DNA of 64,000 nucleotides from Chionis minor (taxonomy: Eukaryota; Chordata; Aves; Charadriiformes; Chionididae): the NCBI GenBank assembly GCA_013398295.1, contig VZSF01006578.1, forward strand, positions 1-64,000, given 5' to 3'. Made by a program: the position numbers and the translations under genes. Numbering within the stretch: the first letter of the stretch is position 1; every line of letters begins with the position of its first letter. Below are positions 49,628 to 62,439 of this stretch, in pieces. The notes beneath the pieces are model-generated. The model made no database searches, was not told the DNA's origin, and worked only from the letters and a program-made list of their open reading frames with translations.

Positions 49628-52274
49628 CAGAAGAAAAGCCTTCCCAAACAACTGGAGCACTAGTGGAAATGGTGTTGGTGCCAAGCCTCTAAAACACTAA
49701 ATTCTGTCCCTGTCCTCTCACAAATTGCTAATAGAAGCTTATTAAAGTCATTTCAACTCTCCAAGTTTCAGCTACAATCTTACCTCCTAGGAGTTTTACA
49801 TGGACAAATAGAAGTGAGATGTTTAGAGAGAGAAATGAGGAGTAAGGAATGCAAAGGCTTGCAAGAACAAGAAAAATATCAGCCCAGGAAATAAACTGAT
49901 CAAAAGAACTGCATTCATTCACTTGTTAATACAAAAGCCCCAAAAAGGAAACCTTTCCAGATGCTCCCTGTCCTGCAAACAGATCCTCTGCATGCAACGC
50001 TTTGCTCTGATCCTAATGTACAAAGCTAAGCTTCTAAGAGATGAACTCACTGCACAAACAGCACATCCAGCTCACAAGAGGTGACTTGTATCAGCCTGAT
50101 AGAAGGTTAGTGACTTGTCCAGGCTGATGCAGGCTCCGGTTCAGATACACAACACTTCTCCCTGTGACTTATGCTGTTGTCTTCCATGGAGATGTTCATA
50201 AAGTAAGGATTTGAGTGTGATGATGTGTGGCAGAACCTGGATGAGAATGATGAAAGATTCAGTCCAGAAAATCTGAGCCACCGGTTCATACAAACCATAT
50301 CTCATATACTATGTATTCCAAGAGATATGATTTTGCTATGGATTTCAGAGAAGAACGTACAAACATCTATACCTGTCCTTCAGCTTCCCAGACCTTGCTC
50401 CCTACAGCAAGCTGTTGGGAAATGCAGGCATGCAAAAGCTTTAGGAACATGACTTTATGTTTCATTGCCAGGGAAGTGGGTTTTTTTCTTGCTTATCATT
50501 TCTGTTTTCACTACGCAGAACCTGGTTCCTCTTTCTTGGGGTGAGGGACACAACTAGTCTGTCTCCAGATGGGGCTGTAACACTGTGTTTCCGTACACCA
50601 TTACCATCATTCAGGGTCAGCTGTCACAAGGGTGTTAGAGAGACTCATGTTTTGTGTGCCCTTTTATAAAGAAAACAGCATTTAAGCTTACCTCAGGTAC
50701 ACACAGGATAGTTCTCATTCTGTCTCAGTGTCCATTTGTTGGTGAGCCGCAGCAGCAGAGCAGTAAGACTCCTGAAGTCACCCTGTCACAACCAATTGAA
50801 TCATCTTTGATACCACGGGGCTTTAGTGACAAATATGTGTGTGTGGCTAGAGAGCTTAAAATTCAGTATGCCCTCGGGAAAAATCACTTTGCATCCCTGT
50901 GAGAAAGCTAATGGAGAGACTGGAAGAACTTCAGGACTAACATTTAGAAAATAGTTGGAGCTCTGGAAGGATATGACAACCAAATAGATAATCAGGCTGG
51001 AGAAAAGTGACAGAGCCAACATCACAACATGCCAATCAAACAGCAGGGAAGAACCCATCGGCCCAAACAAACTGAAACCAACAAGAAAACATTCTCTTTA
51101 ACTGCTGAAAATGTTGTACACAAAGGAAGAACAGGAAATCTATTGGGAAGGCACTGCAACAGATTTATTAAATAGCGAGACAGAAAATAAGGCAAATAAA
51201 ACATACCAGAATGCTTAAGAAACTGATAAACTATCTCCAGTGGAAAAGGTATTAAATTAACCAAAAGAAACCAGACTTCTGATGGGAAGAAGAGGGACAA
51301 GAACAGCTCAGCCCACTGCTAGAAAAAGACAGAAAATGCAATTTACAGCTGAGATGGAACAGCAAAAAGAAGAGAATAATATGGCTGAAGCTCTAGGGAA
51401 GCCCAGAATCTAAGTTGCTCAGTCTGAACTGAAGAACAAAAAAAGGAAAGAAAAAAAATCCCAGTATATTACTAAAAAAGTCATACAGCATAAGATGAAA
51501 TCACTAACATTGAGTCACTGGAAGAAACCAGACGGTTGTAACAAATATTTATGAAAAAAATCAAAGAAAGGTTTCACAAAGTATGTAATTTAAAACGACC
51601 CAGAAAAATATTGTGCAGTTAATGCACTTTCTGATATATGTTCCCTCAGTTCCTTTTAGGACTTTGTTATTCAACAGACTGATTGCCATAAGGATACTCC
51701 AGGTCAGAGCCATGTGAGCTTCCCCAAAGCTCTGCCCCAATCGCTGGGTTTCGCCAACCTCCCAGGCCACCAGGTGACATTTCCCCCTCCCCATTGCTTT
51801 CTTTTTGGCACATGAAGTTATTGAAGCTATGGGGGGAAAACAAGACAAAGTATGATTGTGATTATGTTATTAATAAGAAAAATCTTCTACTTCCACTTCA
51901 CAGAAAAACGGGAAAAGATCATGAGACCAGGGACAGCAAGCCCAGACCAAGGCAGCCTGTTCCCACTCTCAAAATAATAAGGCAGTGAGGAACACAAAAC
52001 TGAAGGAAAAGAAGTAAAACTTCATCTCTCTCTAATTTCAGCACCTAGGCATCTTCTCAGTTGGAAAGAGGTCATATTTGTATAACAGACAAAGCTATGA
52101 TCTCTACATGCTACTGTAATATGAATACAGAAAGACTGACAAGCTGTAAGCCACTTCTGCATTAATCAGGCTGTAAATGCTGCCTGAATTCCACAAGAAA
52201 CCTCTTCTGGCTGCCTGCTAATCTGAGATAGTTCACAAAGAAAGGCTCTGCTGTGTTATTTTAAACATTTCTTT

Positions 52275-52327
52275 CACACACACACATACACACAAAAAAA
52301 AAAAAAAAACCAAAAAGGAAAAAAAAG
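52275..52327 (+). repeat. (CA)n followed by poly(A)
   Basis: CA dinucleotides, one broken by T, pass into a run of 16 A and then A-rich sequence. Confidence 0.9.
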
Positions 52328-54793
52328 GGCTAAGTTATGGAGAAGTATGTGAAAACTGAAAATGGAGAACACAAACTAAACAGAATATGTCAATCTTCTA
52401 AACAGTGTCTGAAATTTGGGAAAATCTCTATCAGTCTTTATTGGTAGAAGGAGTGTCTTGCCATGCTGTGAAATAGATTTTTATTTACCCGGCAGACGGT
52501 GAGTAAACGTTAAGTTAGTTCTCTCTGCAGATGTTAAGATGGCAAAATGTGTCAAAGGACCTTGGACAAGTAGACAAAAGGGAGGGGAAACCTAGAGGGC
52601 TGTTGAATCCCTCTCACTTGAGGAAAAGGTTTCAAGTTGCCAAGATTGGAATTGACTATGGCACAGCTTAGTCATTCCCTACAAAATACTCTCCTGAAAC
52701 AGCAAACTCCACCTGTGCCTAAACCAGTTTTTTCCTGAAAGGTCTAGTGAGGCCAGTAACCAAGAACAGCAGACATTATCTTGGCAAGGAGTAATTCCTT
52801 TGCCTTAAGTCTTCTAAGAAAGAAGTTTTGTTTTGTAATAAGGAATATTCCCCAAGAACTTGGAGCACTTTTAAGTCTAGTTTTACTCTTAAAGACCATT
52901 CCTGCTGTGCCAGTGAAATTGGTGGCAGAGCTGTAACTGCCACTTCCTCGGCACCCGCTGCTTCTGCAAATGCATCCAAGATTTCAAGTTTTAGGAGCTT
53001 GTTTAGGAATCTGTGCAGGATGAAGTCTAAACACATGTAGAAGGAGTTATTGAAAGGACAGCAGCTTTTAATATAGTAGGATGCAAGCAACACACTGTTA
53101 GCCTGTTAGAATAGTAAAGTGTAAACTTGAGCTAGATTCTTGTTCTGCAGACTCCTAACCATCTATAAAGATCATAAAGCTCTGGTTATGAAGAAAACAG
53201 GAGGCATTCCTAGGGAATAGCTGCTCTATGTAAAGTAATTCTTCAGCTGAATGATCCCAGCAGGAGCAACATTAGACCTTCACTAGGTCTCACCAACTGA
53301 AAGAAGCCAGACTCTGTTATTTCCCATCTATTTTCTCTTAATGTTTGGTCCGTGCCAAGTATGGAGACAACCAGGCCAGTTCGATGCTCACTCCAACTGC
53401 AAGAAACACCTATGAAGTATACTTAACACAGCCCTTTCTATCATCTGTATGCTAAGCCTGTTGCCCCTATTTCCAAGAAAGTCTTTTGGTGTCATGTGGG
53501 ACGTTACCTAAAAACCCAGACTTTGTGTGTCCACAAAGCAAGCAAAAAAGCCGCATTCCAGTGACCACCTAACTGCACAATCCTGGAGATGCTTTGGTAA
53601 AATATGCTTACAGACTCAGCATCATGACTCTTCAGAGATCTGAATATTTATCTGCTGTGGTCCAAACATTAGACATAAAGACATTATTTCTCCACTTTGG
53701 TCTCCATAGGATCTAATTGTTTAAGCTAACTTTCAGCATGCTCCCTATGTAAAGACCACCTGCAGTCCAGCACTAACCACAATGGTTCAGTAAGCTTTCA
53801 TTAAAATCATAATTACTTTAGTACTCTCTTTTTACTAGAGTCTACACCCAGGAAGCAAAATATCAGACTCAAAATTTCCCTTCTCAGCCCAGCCTAAACA
53901 CTACAAAGTGCTTGCTTTTGACAGGGAGCGGGGAGGTAATTTCACCTAACTTTGAACATCTACCTGACCTTTTTAGTTAATGGTGCTAAGAGGAACATCT
54001 AAAACAGGTCAGAAACTGTGCGGTAGAAGTGCTTGTTCCACTCCTTGAATGTACCAGGGGTTCTAGACAACTAATCAACATTATGACCCCAGGTAGCCAT
54101 TTCTGCTTTAGCTAACTAACTTCAGGCACAATGAACCCCCAGCTTCATTGTGCATCTCTGGCTCTGGTTGGGACAGAATCTTTTACACATTCTCCTGCAT
54201 AATATTTTCTTCCAGATCAGAATTGGCAGAACTTCTAATCTTCTATGCGCTACAGCTAGTCTGGTGAGGTCCAGGTGACAGCACGTCATTTGTTGGAGAC
54301 AGCACGCCAGCCTAAATTGGAGACGACACAGTGGATTCTGTTAATACCCAACCCTAACTTTTCTCCTGCTCTGTCATTGCAACCTATGTAAGGTGAAGGA
54401 GAAGATCATACTACTACTAAATTCACTCCATAAAACCCTTTGAGATCTTAAGATGAAGCACTCAATATAAGTGCAGAGAAGCAATGTCATTATGACCCTT
54501 TCAAATACAAATTACAACCACTTCAGAAAAAGTTTCACATCATTTTATAATTCTTTATATCTGTTCCTACTTGTAAATCCTCCTCTGCGGCTAAGACCGT
54601 CTTCAGTCTACAATCAACTGACCTTTCTGAGGTGTCCTTTTCAGTCAGATGCCAGGGAGCTGAGGAACAAAAAGGAAAGACCTTAAAAGGAAAGGAAAAA
54701 ATGCAAAGGGAAGACGAAAGCTGAGCTGTACAAGACTATCACTTTCTGCACTGCTAGTATTTGCACCCAAGACCATTTTTCATGCCGGGATGA

Positions 54794-54806
54794 TTTTTTT
54801 TTTTTT
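54794..54806 (+). repeat. Poly(T), 13 bases
   Basis: A pure T run in otherwise mixed sequence. Confidence 0.9.
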
Positions 54807-57800
54807 CTGTACGTTTTCACTTAGTTGGCTTTTTTTGCAGGTGTTTGGGAAATAGAGACACCCTGAAACTTTGACATTTTTGCTGAGTAAAAGGCAGATA
54901 TAGCTTTGCTAACCATGTGCCGGGGAGCTAGTTCAATAGAAATCGTCAGGGTCAGCAACAGTCTTTCAGCAAAGAGCACTGAAAGAGTGATGGTTTCTCA
55001 AGTCAGAAAATTAAGGCTGGCCAAGATAAACAAAAATAGTCTTGTAAAATCATTTCACAAATTGATTTTCTGATTATGTTATCACACTATCTGCTATTAT
55101 CAGTATCTTCCTACCTATAAAAACAGATCCCCCTCTATTTGAGAGGGGAAAAAATAGCTTAAATGCCCAAATGAGTCCAAGCCTATATAGTCTTTTTTTT
55201 AAGTAAGAATTTTAATTAGATTTATAAGCACTTTTACATTCCCAAGTGAGAGAAGCAGTGTGCTTTAAGAAGGAATTAAGTCCCAGCATGCTAATTATAA
55301 TGCAGGTTTAGGTTGTGTGCATCAGGTTGGATTATTCCAGTCTACAGATTTTCCCTACTTATGCTGACCTCCTGACACAGAGTAGTTCTAGTGCAGTAAG
55401 GTAATTTAATCCTGAGGTTGACTCTGAGAAGCTGTTCCCTGATACAGAGATGTCTCTGATGTCAATGTCAAGTCTGACGCAGCAGAGATGTCAAATTTCC
55501 AGTTCTAAATAATCTAGCTGTGTTAAATTAAACAAATAAGATAACTGTAATTGATTAAAAAATAAGTGCAAGAAAAAAAGGGAAAGACACTAGCATACTA
55601 AATAGATCTTTAACCACAAATTACACGTGCTTTTTGCTTCTGGTTTGGCCTTTAAATTCAGCTGGTGCCACCTAACAAGTTCTTTACAACCCAACCTGCC
55701 ACCAGCTGGACAATATATTCAAAGTACAGTCCCACAGACACGTTCTTCCAAAGACATCTAAAGATATTTGACTGCCGAGCTCCCAGAATATGCCAGTTTT
55801 TATCTTCTGTCTGTGCAAAGAAGAGGCACAAAAACCCCCCAGAAAATGAAAACACATTCTCAGATGTAGATGGCACATTTAGGACTGCTGCCTGTCTGTA
55901 AACTGATTGGATGGCAAAGGAAAGGAGACTGGGGAATTGGTAATATATTTCATCTTACATACAGAAATATACAAATTAATAAAAGGTGCATCAAGCTTTC
56001 GTTTTTAAATGCACTCAGAACCACAACCATCTTCATCAGAACTCGCGACAACCAGCAACTCTGCTAAAACAGATTTGTTTCACTTCCCATTTCTCCACAA
56101 TGCATCCAGCTGCAGTGTCCAATTAATGGATATGGGGGAAAAGAATTCTCAGAATTCTGATAACAAATCAGTATGTAAAAGCTAGGAGAAAGTATCCATT
56201 TCCAAGAAGAACACTTAATGATTTATATTTTGCAGTATGTGAAAGGAAAAACATTCTGAACCACACAGCAGTGATACAAGTTACCAGTTAGGATATCTTT
56301 CAGCAGTGGAATCAGACAGGCTATTGATGCCTTGCAGAGCCCAGAAGCCTTCATTAAGTTAAAATTCATGTTTAATTACCCTAAGAGCAGTCATTAAGTT
56401 GAAGAATTCAAGCTACCTGCGCATACTATATTTGCTCACACTGATAAAATCTACAGTGCTTTCAGCTCTCAAGAGCTCATATCCCTCTCATGTTGCTTAA
56501 GTGGTTGTACCCTCTCCCACAGATGCCAACAGCAACTTTTTCTAAGGCTTTTAACTCTCCTCAGCACAAGTAATGCAAACTGCACCTCTGATTTAAGAGA
56601 CCACAGAGACAGAACAGCTGCAACATTTCAGCTCCAGGAACTTTCCTTTGAATGTGCTGCATTCTTCATTTTATGTGGATTTTCAAGTGACAAATCAAGG
56701 AGGGAAAGAGGCCAAGATAACAGAATGAGAAAGCATATACCAAAAAGGACTTCCAGAAACAGTCTGTTGTTTATAAGTGGCCTCAGATACTGGGATTACT
56801 TACATATGAGTTTCTGGAATGCAACGTCTTCTGGCAGAAGCAACCTATTCAGAGCAAGGGTTCCAGAAGTGCAACCCACGAGTCTGTTTGCGGTCCACAA
56901 AACATTGCTGTATGGTTCACACTGGAACTTTTTAATGTATCTGTTTCTGAAAGACACAGAACTATATCAACTTAAGGGACTGTGTCCACCACGCTAGAAC
57001 CAAGTGACCCGTGGAAGAGTCATCCCACAAGAGTCTGGACTGTGCCCCAGTTATACAACTGGATCCTGTATACTTCCCCAGCTTCACCTAATACTCTGCT
57101 TGGCAGGGAGAAGCTGTTGCATTGATCTGTTCCAGGAGTATTTGTGTCATCCGGAAAAGGGGGAGTTTCCACTTCTGCAAGGGCAGAAAAAAAAAGCGGT
57201 CCTCACCTGGTACGTGCACATAAGAGTGGATTTAGGAATTTTACTTCTCTCCTAAATGAACTTTTATGATTTGTTCCTGCCTGCTAAAACTTTGGAATTC
57301 CTGCCTTAGATCGTATACTGCACCTGTAAACCTCTCAGTAGAGATCATGTTTCTTTTCTGGTAAAACCGAACAATTTACTTACAGTGGAGTTGGTCTCCA
57401 CTATCAAGCACTGGAATATACACCTATTGATGTGCTAACATTACCTCCTTGCTTCCTTTGTGCCAATGCTTGCTACCAACATGCCTTCATGAACAGAGCC
57501 TTTCATTTGCAAGGTTTCCCAAAATATTGTCAGGAGCCTTGTTTGGGATGCCTTCCCTGCCTTGCTAGTACTGAATGCTTTGACTAGAAACATGGTACAA
57601 AAATCTTCTGCAAGGGAAAATGGTGTTGAATGACAAGTTCTATCTGAGATATGGCTGTCTGAAAAAATCAGAAACCTTTTCATTCTTAACAAGCTGCATA
57701 CGTTGTGTAAAAATAGCCCATTCCAAATTAATCTATCAAGTTTAATTGTTTAAAATTGGCCCTTGAACACAGGAATGTCAAAGGGCACTGTACTTAATCA

Positions 57801-58228
57801 ATACAAAGCAAACTCTTCAAGCATCCAGTTGCTTAGGATTTTCTTTTCCTCCTAAATACCCAATTCATAAATTCCCTCATTCATATCTGTTAATAACAAT
57901 ACAAATTATTCTTTCAGCTGTGTATCATTATGGTTATCCCAGGAGCAGAAACCTTTTGAACCTATGACAGAATTCCTGGAGCCTGCCAGGGACAGCAGTT
58001 CAAGCTGATCCCAAGCACTGCCTTACTGAGAGTGGTCCAAGCCATATCTTGAACTCGGATCACCCATGCTTCCTATATTTTTGCAATCATAAAGGAAAAA
58101 GAAACTTGGAAATCATTCAGTGTTTATTACACTTTACGTCACAAAAATGAACACAACTAGAGGCAAGGTGAAACACTACTTGTACAATCAACACAATCTA
58201 GTATCTGGCTACATAGGAGATGAAATCC

Positions 58229-58262
58229 TAATAAATAAATAAATAAAAATAATAATTAAAAA
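58229..58262 (+). repeat. (AATA)n microsatellite
   Basis: Tandem AATA units degrade into A/T-rich sequence at the end. Confidence 0.9.
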
Positions 58263-61200
58263 ATCTATGTTTAATATCAACAGAGTGTCAGTTACTTTTT
58301 AATATCATGGGTTTTAATATTAAATTAGCAAGACATCTAGAAAAAAAAAATTGGATTCTGGGCCATCAAAACTTTGTTGATACGCAAAACAAATGGACAT
58401 GAGAATATAATTTTTACAATTCTAGCTTTATAAATGTCACAAGCCTTCTGCTTCCTGAACACTGTCTCCTGCTTTGTTCCAACATGTACACCTGAGCGTG
58501 CAGAGCCTGAACTCACTGCTGTCATGCCGTATTACCCTATTAGATTTGTACTGTATTAGATGTGACACCTTGTCTTTGCAAGTTAAAGATATCACTACAT
58601 ATTGCTCCCTGTAATTATACTGCTGTTTGATATCACTACAGAAGAAAATGAAAGCTACACCCTGTAGAATTATTTGTGACATATTTCCATAATTATGCAG
58701 ATATATACACTACACTAAGAAACAATTTGTGTTAATACAGCCCTGAAACAAATATTTTCTCAAGAATAAAGAACATGAATATGCTTGTGAGACATCTATA
58801 GGCTATCCAGCAAAACAATATCTTTTAACAGACAAATCTACTGGTAAGAGGGACTCATATACAGAAACAATTTACAACTACATACACTTCTTTAACATGG
58901 TCATATAAAAGTTAAACCAGAAATAATATAATTTCCCTTTATCCTATATCCTTTATAGTAATAAAGCCATAAAAAAATCCAACTATGCCACTATTATTTG
59001 CTGTGAGAGAACACTACAGATAAGGTGTAATATCTGTGCAATAATTAATGATTAAGTTCTATGCCTTGTTGATAAAGAACAAGTTCTTTTTTTTGGTTAA
59101 GTTTTTTGTATGTAAGGGAACACAATTAAAACATTCACAAAAATATTTTCTCTTATGTTCTTTCCTTATGTGCAAAATGAAATAAGGTAAGCAAGATATA
59201 ATTTCCTTGGGGAAAAAAAAAATCTGCAGGTGAAAGGTAAGAAAGAAAAAGAAGTCGTTATTGTAAGAAAAATATTTGAATTATATCCCTACTACTTGCT
59301 AAATACACTCTGGGCTCAAATAAATTCACACTTTTTTGGTTTGGGACTGTATCTTAATTTTCTACAGCAGGTCCTTCTACATCCATGAAAATAAGTGCTA
59401 CAGTGCAATAATTTACATAAAATCATCACCAGCTTGCTCTAATACAACACAGCTCTGTAAAACTGAAGTCAACATGATGTCTACTAATGGTTGCAATAGA
59501 AGGACTAATCAGAGAGACAAATTATAGCAGCCAGGCTGTATTTCTACAAAGTAGAACTGCATGCTACAAGCCATCTCCTTGGGAAAAACGAGGCCATTTG
59601 CAAGGTACTACCCTGCCCCATGGAGGCAAGGTGGCAGAGCGTAGCTGAGGGCGAGAGGCGGCTGTCTTGCTGTGAGATTTTACATTCTCTAAAATCAATA
59701 GCAGTTCAGCTGCGAGAGTACAATCCAGTTATGTTCTATCATCTTCCCTTGTTATCATCATTTTTAAGAGCATCTAAAGTTTGTCGGTTTTCTGTTTGAC
59801 ATCTGGCTAAAAGAATAATCAAGAGAGCTACAGCAGCCAGAAAAATGGGTCCCTCTGGCATTGCTTTGCCTCTGAAATGTGACACATACAGACTGCTAGC
59901 ACTCAGAATGTGCTTTTCTTTGCACTGAACTTTATTTCTTGGTTTGTTGGAACAAAGATAAATAAGAAAGCCATTTTAAGTGAACAAGACGGATACTGGG
60001 AGCTTTATATAGGGGTTTTATATCATTTCCCAGGAGTCAGTACATTATTTTTTAGTAGTTTTTGACACAGATTGGAAGAGGTACCCCAAACAGCAGCACC
60101 CAGCTCAGCAGTGCAGACGACATCTAACATTAGAGATAAACATGAATAACCTACCTTTTCTTTTGGTGATCTGAACTGCAAAAGTGAAAAAAATGCACAC
60201 AAGGGGAAATATTTCTTTTAACTGCCCTCTAGTCCTATGATAGTACTGCTCTGCATTGTATGGACACTAACATACAGCACAAAATAAATATGACTAACTA
60301 AAAAAAAACCCAAACCAGAGAAGAAACTATAAAAACATGCAGTATCTACAGTATGTTTTGTTTGTCTGGTTTATGAATCAAATTGCCCAAGGAAGACCCA
60401 AAGGGTGAAACAACTACTGTGAGTGAATTCAGAGTACAAAGAACATCTTGCAGGGAGGATGCTGAATGACAGCTGTTGTTTCGAGCTGTGGTTTCAAGAA
60501 TGGCTCGGCACACTGACTAGAGATGTGACTCTGCCCTGCTTCGTGATCTTGCCTGGTATCAGCCTAAAGCCATTATCAGCCACCTGCTGGGCAGTTTATG
60601 TGAGATGGGTTGGTAATATCTGTCCATACACCAGAGACTAAGCAAGCATAACAGAAACTCATGTGATAATGATTTTTATTTGGCAGCTAATGTGGGTTTT
60701 ATTTATCTAACAAAAGTAAATTCTGCTAGAGCTGATGCCTGGAGCTGATTCTTCCACCACAGGATACGAGCACTTTCCTCAGTCAGAGCGGTGGTTATTC
60801 TTGTGTGTTAGAAATATGAGAATAAAGCCCTGTGAGACTAAACTTTGTATATGTAAATATCCCCAGCTGTTTGATTTTCCTGAACAACTGACTGTTTGTC
60901 CCATCTTGCCTGTCTCCTTTCTTTTCCTTCACATCTTTTTCAGCTTTGCCTTATTCTCTTTCTTTCCTCTGGGTTTTGGTTGAGCTCAGGCTTTCCAGAG
61001 CCCATCCCTCTCCCATCTCCACCCAATGCGATAAGAACCAGGGAACAGCCTCACCACTTGCAGCCACTACTCTTCTCCCTCTTGGGAGAACCCTCATGGG
61101 TTATGTCTCCTCTTCAGCCCTGCATCTACCTGCTGTGACTCATTCCTCAGATCTGCAGAATTTGTCTCACGAAGCCCAGCCCTTGTTTTTTCTTTGGGTA

Positions 61201-62371
61201 CCTCCATATTAAATACAGCCACCAATAACCCCATACTCTGAACCTTGACCTTGGCTAAGAATCACAGTTAAAAACCTAGAGGTTTTGTTAAATTTATTCC
61301 CATGTCCAGCAATAAAATTATGCACAAAAACTGAACTATTTTCTTTCCTTCAGCACAGAAACAAGTGGGGTAAGGATTTCTTCACTCGAGGAGAGGGAGG
61401 AAGTTCATTTGCAGTCTGGATTATATAACATCTGTCCTCTTTATGAAGTTCTCTCAGATTTGCACTCTGACAAATCTCAAGGCCTTAAATTCACCAAAAA
61501 CAAAAAAAACCCAAACCCCACAAAAACCCTGAAAAACTTTTTCTCATGCAATAAAATGCATGTGGGAATGTTAATGGACTGTGCTTCTTTTTCCAGCTTT
61601 ACTGATTTGGCAACAATTAAACCTTAAACTTTTATAGACTTTTTGATATTTGTAGTGTATGTCTTTGGAACTATCACTAGTCATTAAAGCTATCATTACA
61701 AAATCTACAGCTTCTTCCTAAGTAGAAGACACTCTTTTGGGTATCCTTCTTTCATTCATAAATAACAAGCCTAGTATTTTTCTTCTTCAGCCCCCTAACT
61801 CACTGTTTAACATTGTCATCAGTTTTTGGTGGCAGACTTTGCTCTTGACTGAATTGTATCAGCCGCAGAGAGCTAGTGATACTTTGCCAGTAGTTACGGG
61901 CAAGGAATTAGAATTGGAGGTGGCAAATAATTCAGGCTGTCAATTTTTATTTTGAATTTGTGAATCACCTGCAAATAAATCTAAATTTTTACACATTCTT
62001 AATTACTAAAATTAACATGAAACTGACTTACACATTAGGTAAATTTCCTCTCTGCAAGTCAGATAGGTCTTTCATGAAATCTAGTCCACTGTGAAATCTA
62101 TGACAAAATTCTCATTAACTTGGCGGCATTAAGATTCATTACTGTATACTTTGTCTATTCCCTGATTACCTGTAATTAACTTCCACTGAAACTTCACTCA
62201 CACAAGTCCTGCTTTATTGATCGTGCTCTCCAACTAATGTAAATAATCAAACATGATTCGACTTGTAAATTTTAAAATCAGACATATGTGCAATTTTAAA
62301 TGTTTTCAGCAAATATGTCAAAACCAAAGAATAATATTTGCCTTCCTTGAAGCTTATTATTTTCTCCCCAG

Positions 62372-62439
62372 GGTATTCCCATTAATAGAACTTGAGCACT
62401 TGAATACTTATATGATAAATATGAAAGATCACTGTACTG
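62372..62439 (+). other. Candidate internal exon of an unknown gene (68 bp)
   Basis: A very good acceptor (TTATTATTTTCTCCCCAG, ending at 62371) and a consensus-like donor (CTG then GTGAGT, from 62440) enclose 68 bases. Two frames are closed by stops; the third reads VFPLIELEHLNTYMINMK then DHCT, entering with one base of a split codon and leaving in phase 1. I recognise no family. It is not phase-compatible as the direct neighbour of the candidate at 15187-15277, so any shared transcript would need further exons outside what I can see. Confidence 0.22.

Larger units (their letters stand above)
49628..62371. other. 12.7 kb of AT-rich sequence without a recognisable gene
   Basis: Open frames are all near or below 105 codons and show no family. 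The minus-strand frames at 50801-51300 look membrane-like only because the plus strand there is purine-rich. A pyrimidine-rich stretch at 60896-61212 (+) is open in several frames for the same compositional reason. 50087-50160 has a weak MIR-core-like look (TTAGTGACTTGTCC). Simple repeats are listed separately. Confidence 0.5.

Noticed and set aside
50801..51300. Two overlapping minus-strand frames rich in hydrophobic residues, membrane-protein-like
   Set aside because: The plus strand here is purine-rich, so the complement automatically encodes F, L, S and V; the frames are in different phases and match no family.
52776..53093. 105-codon minus-strand open frame with an acidic, helix-like middle (LEILDAFAEAAGAEEVAVTA)
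   Set aside because: No recognisable family, and no good splice or initiation context. A translated search would settle it, but I cannot support a gene call.
60896..61212. Several overlapping plus-strand frames in a C/T-rich stretch
   Set aside because: A pyrimidine-rich sequence lacks stops in several frames at once, so openness is not evidence of coding.
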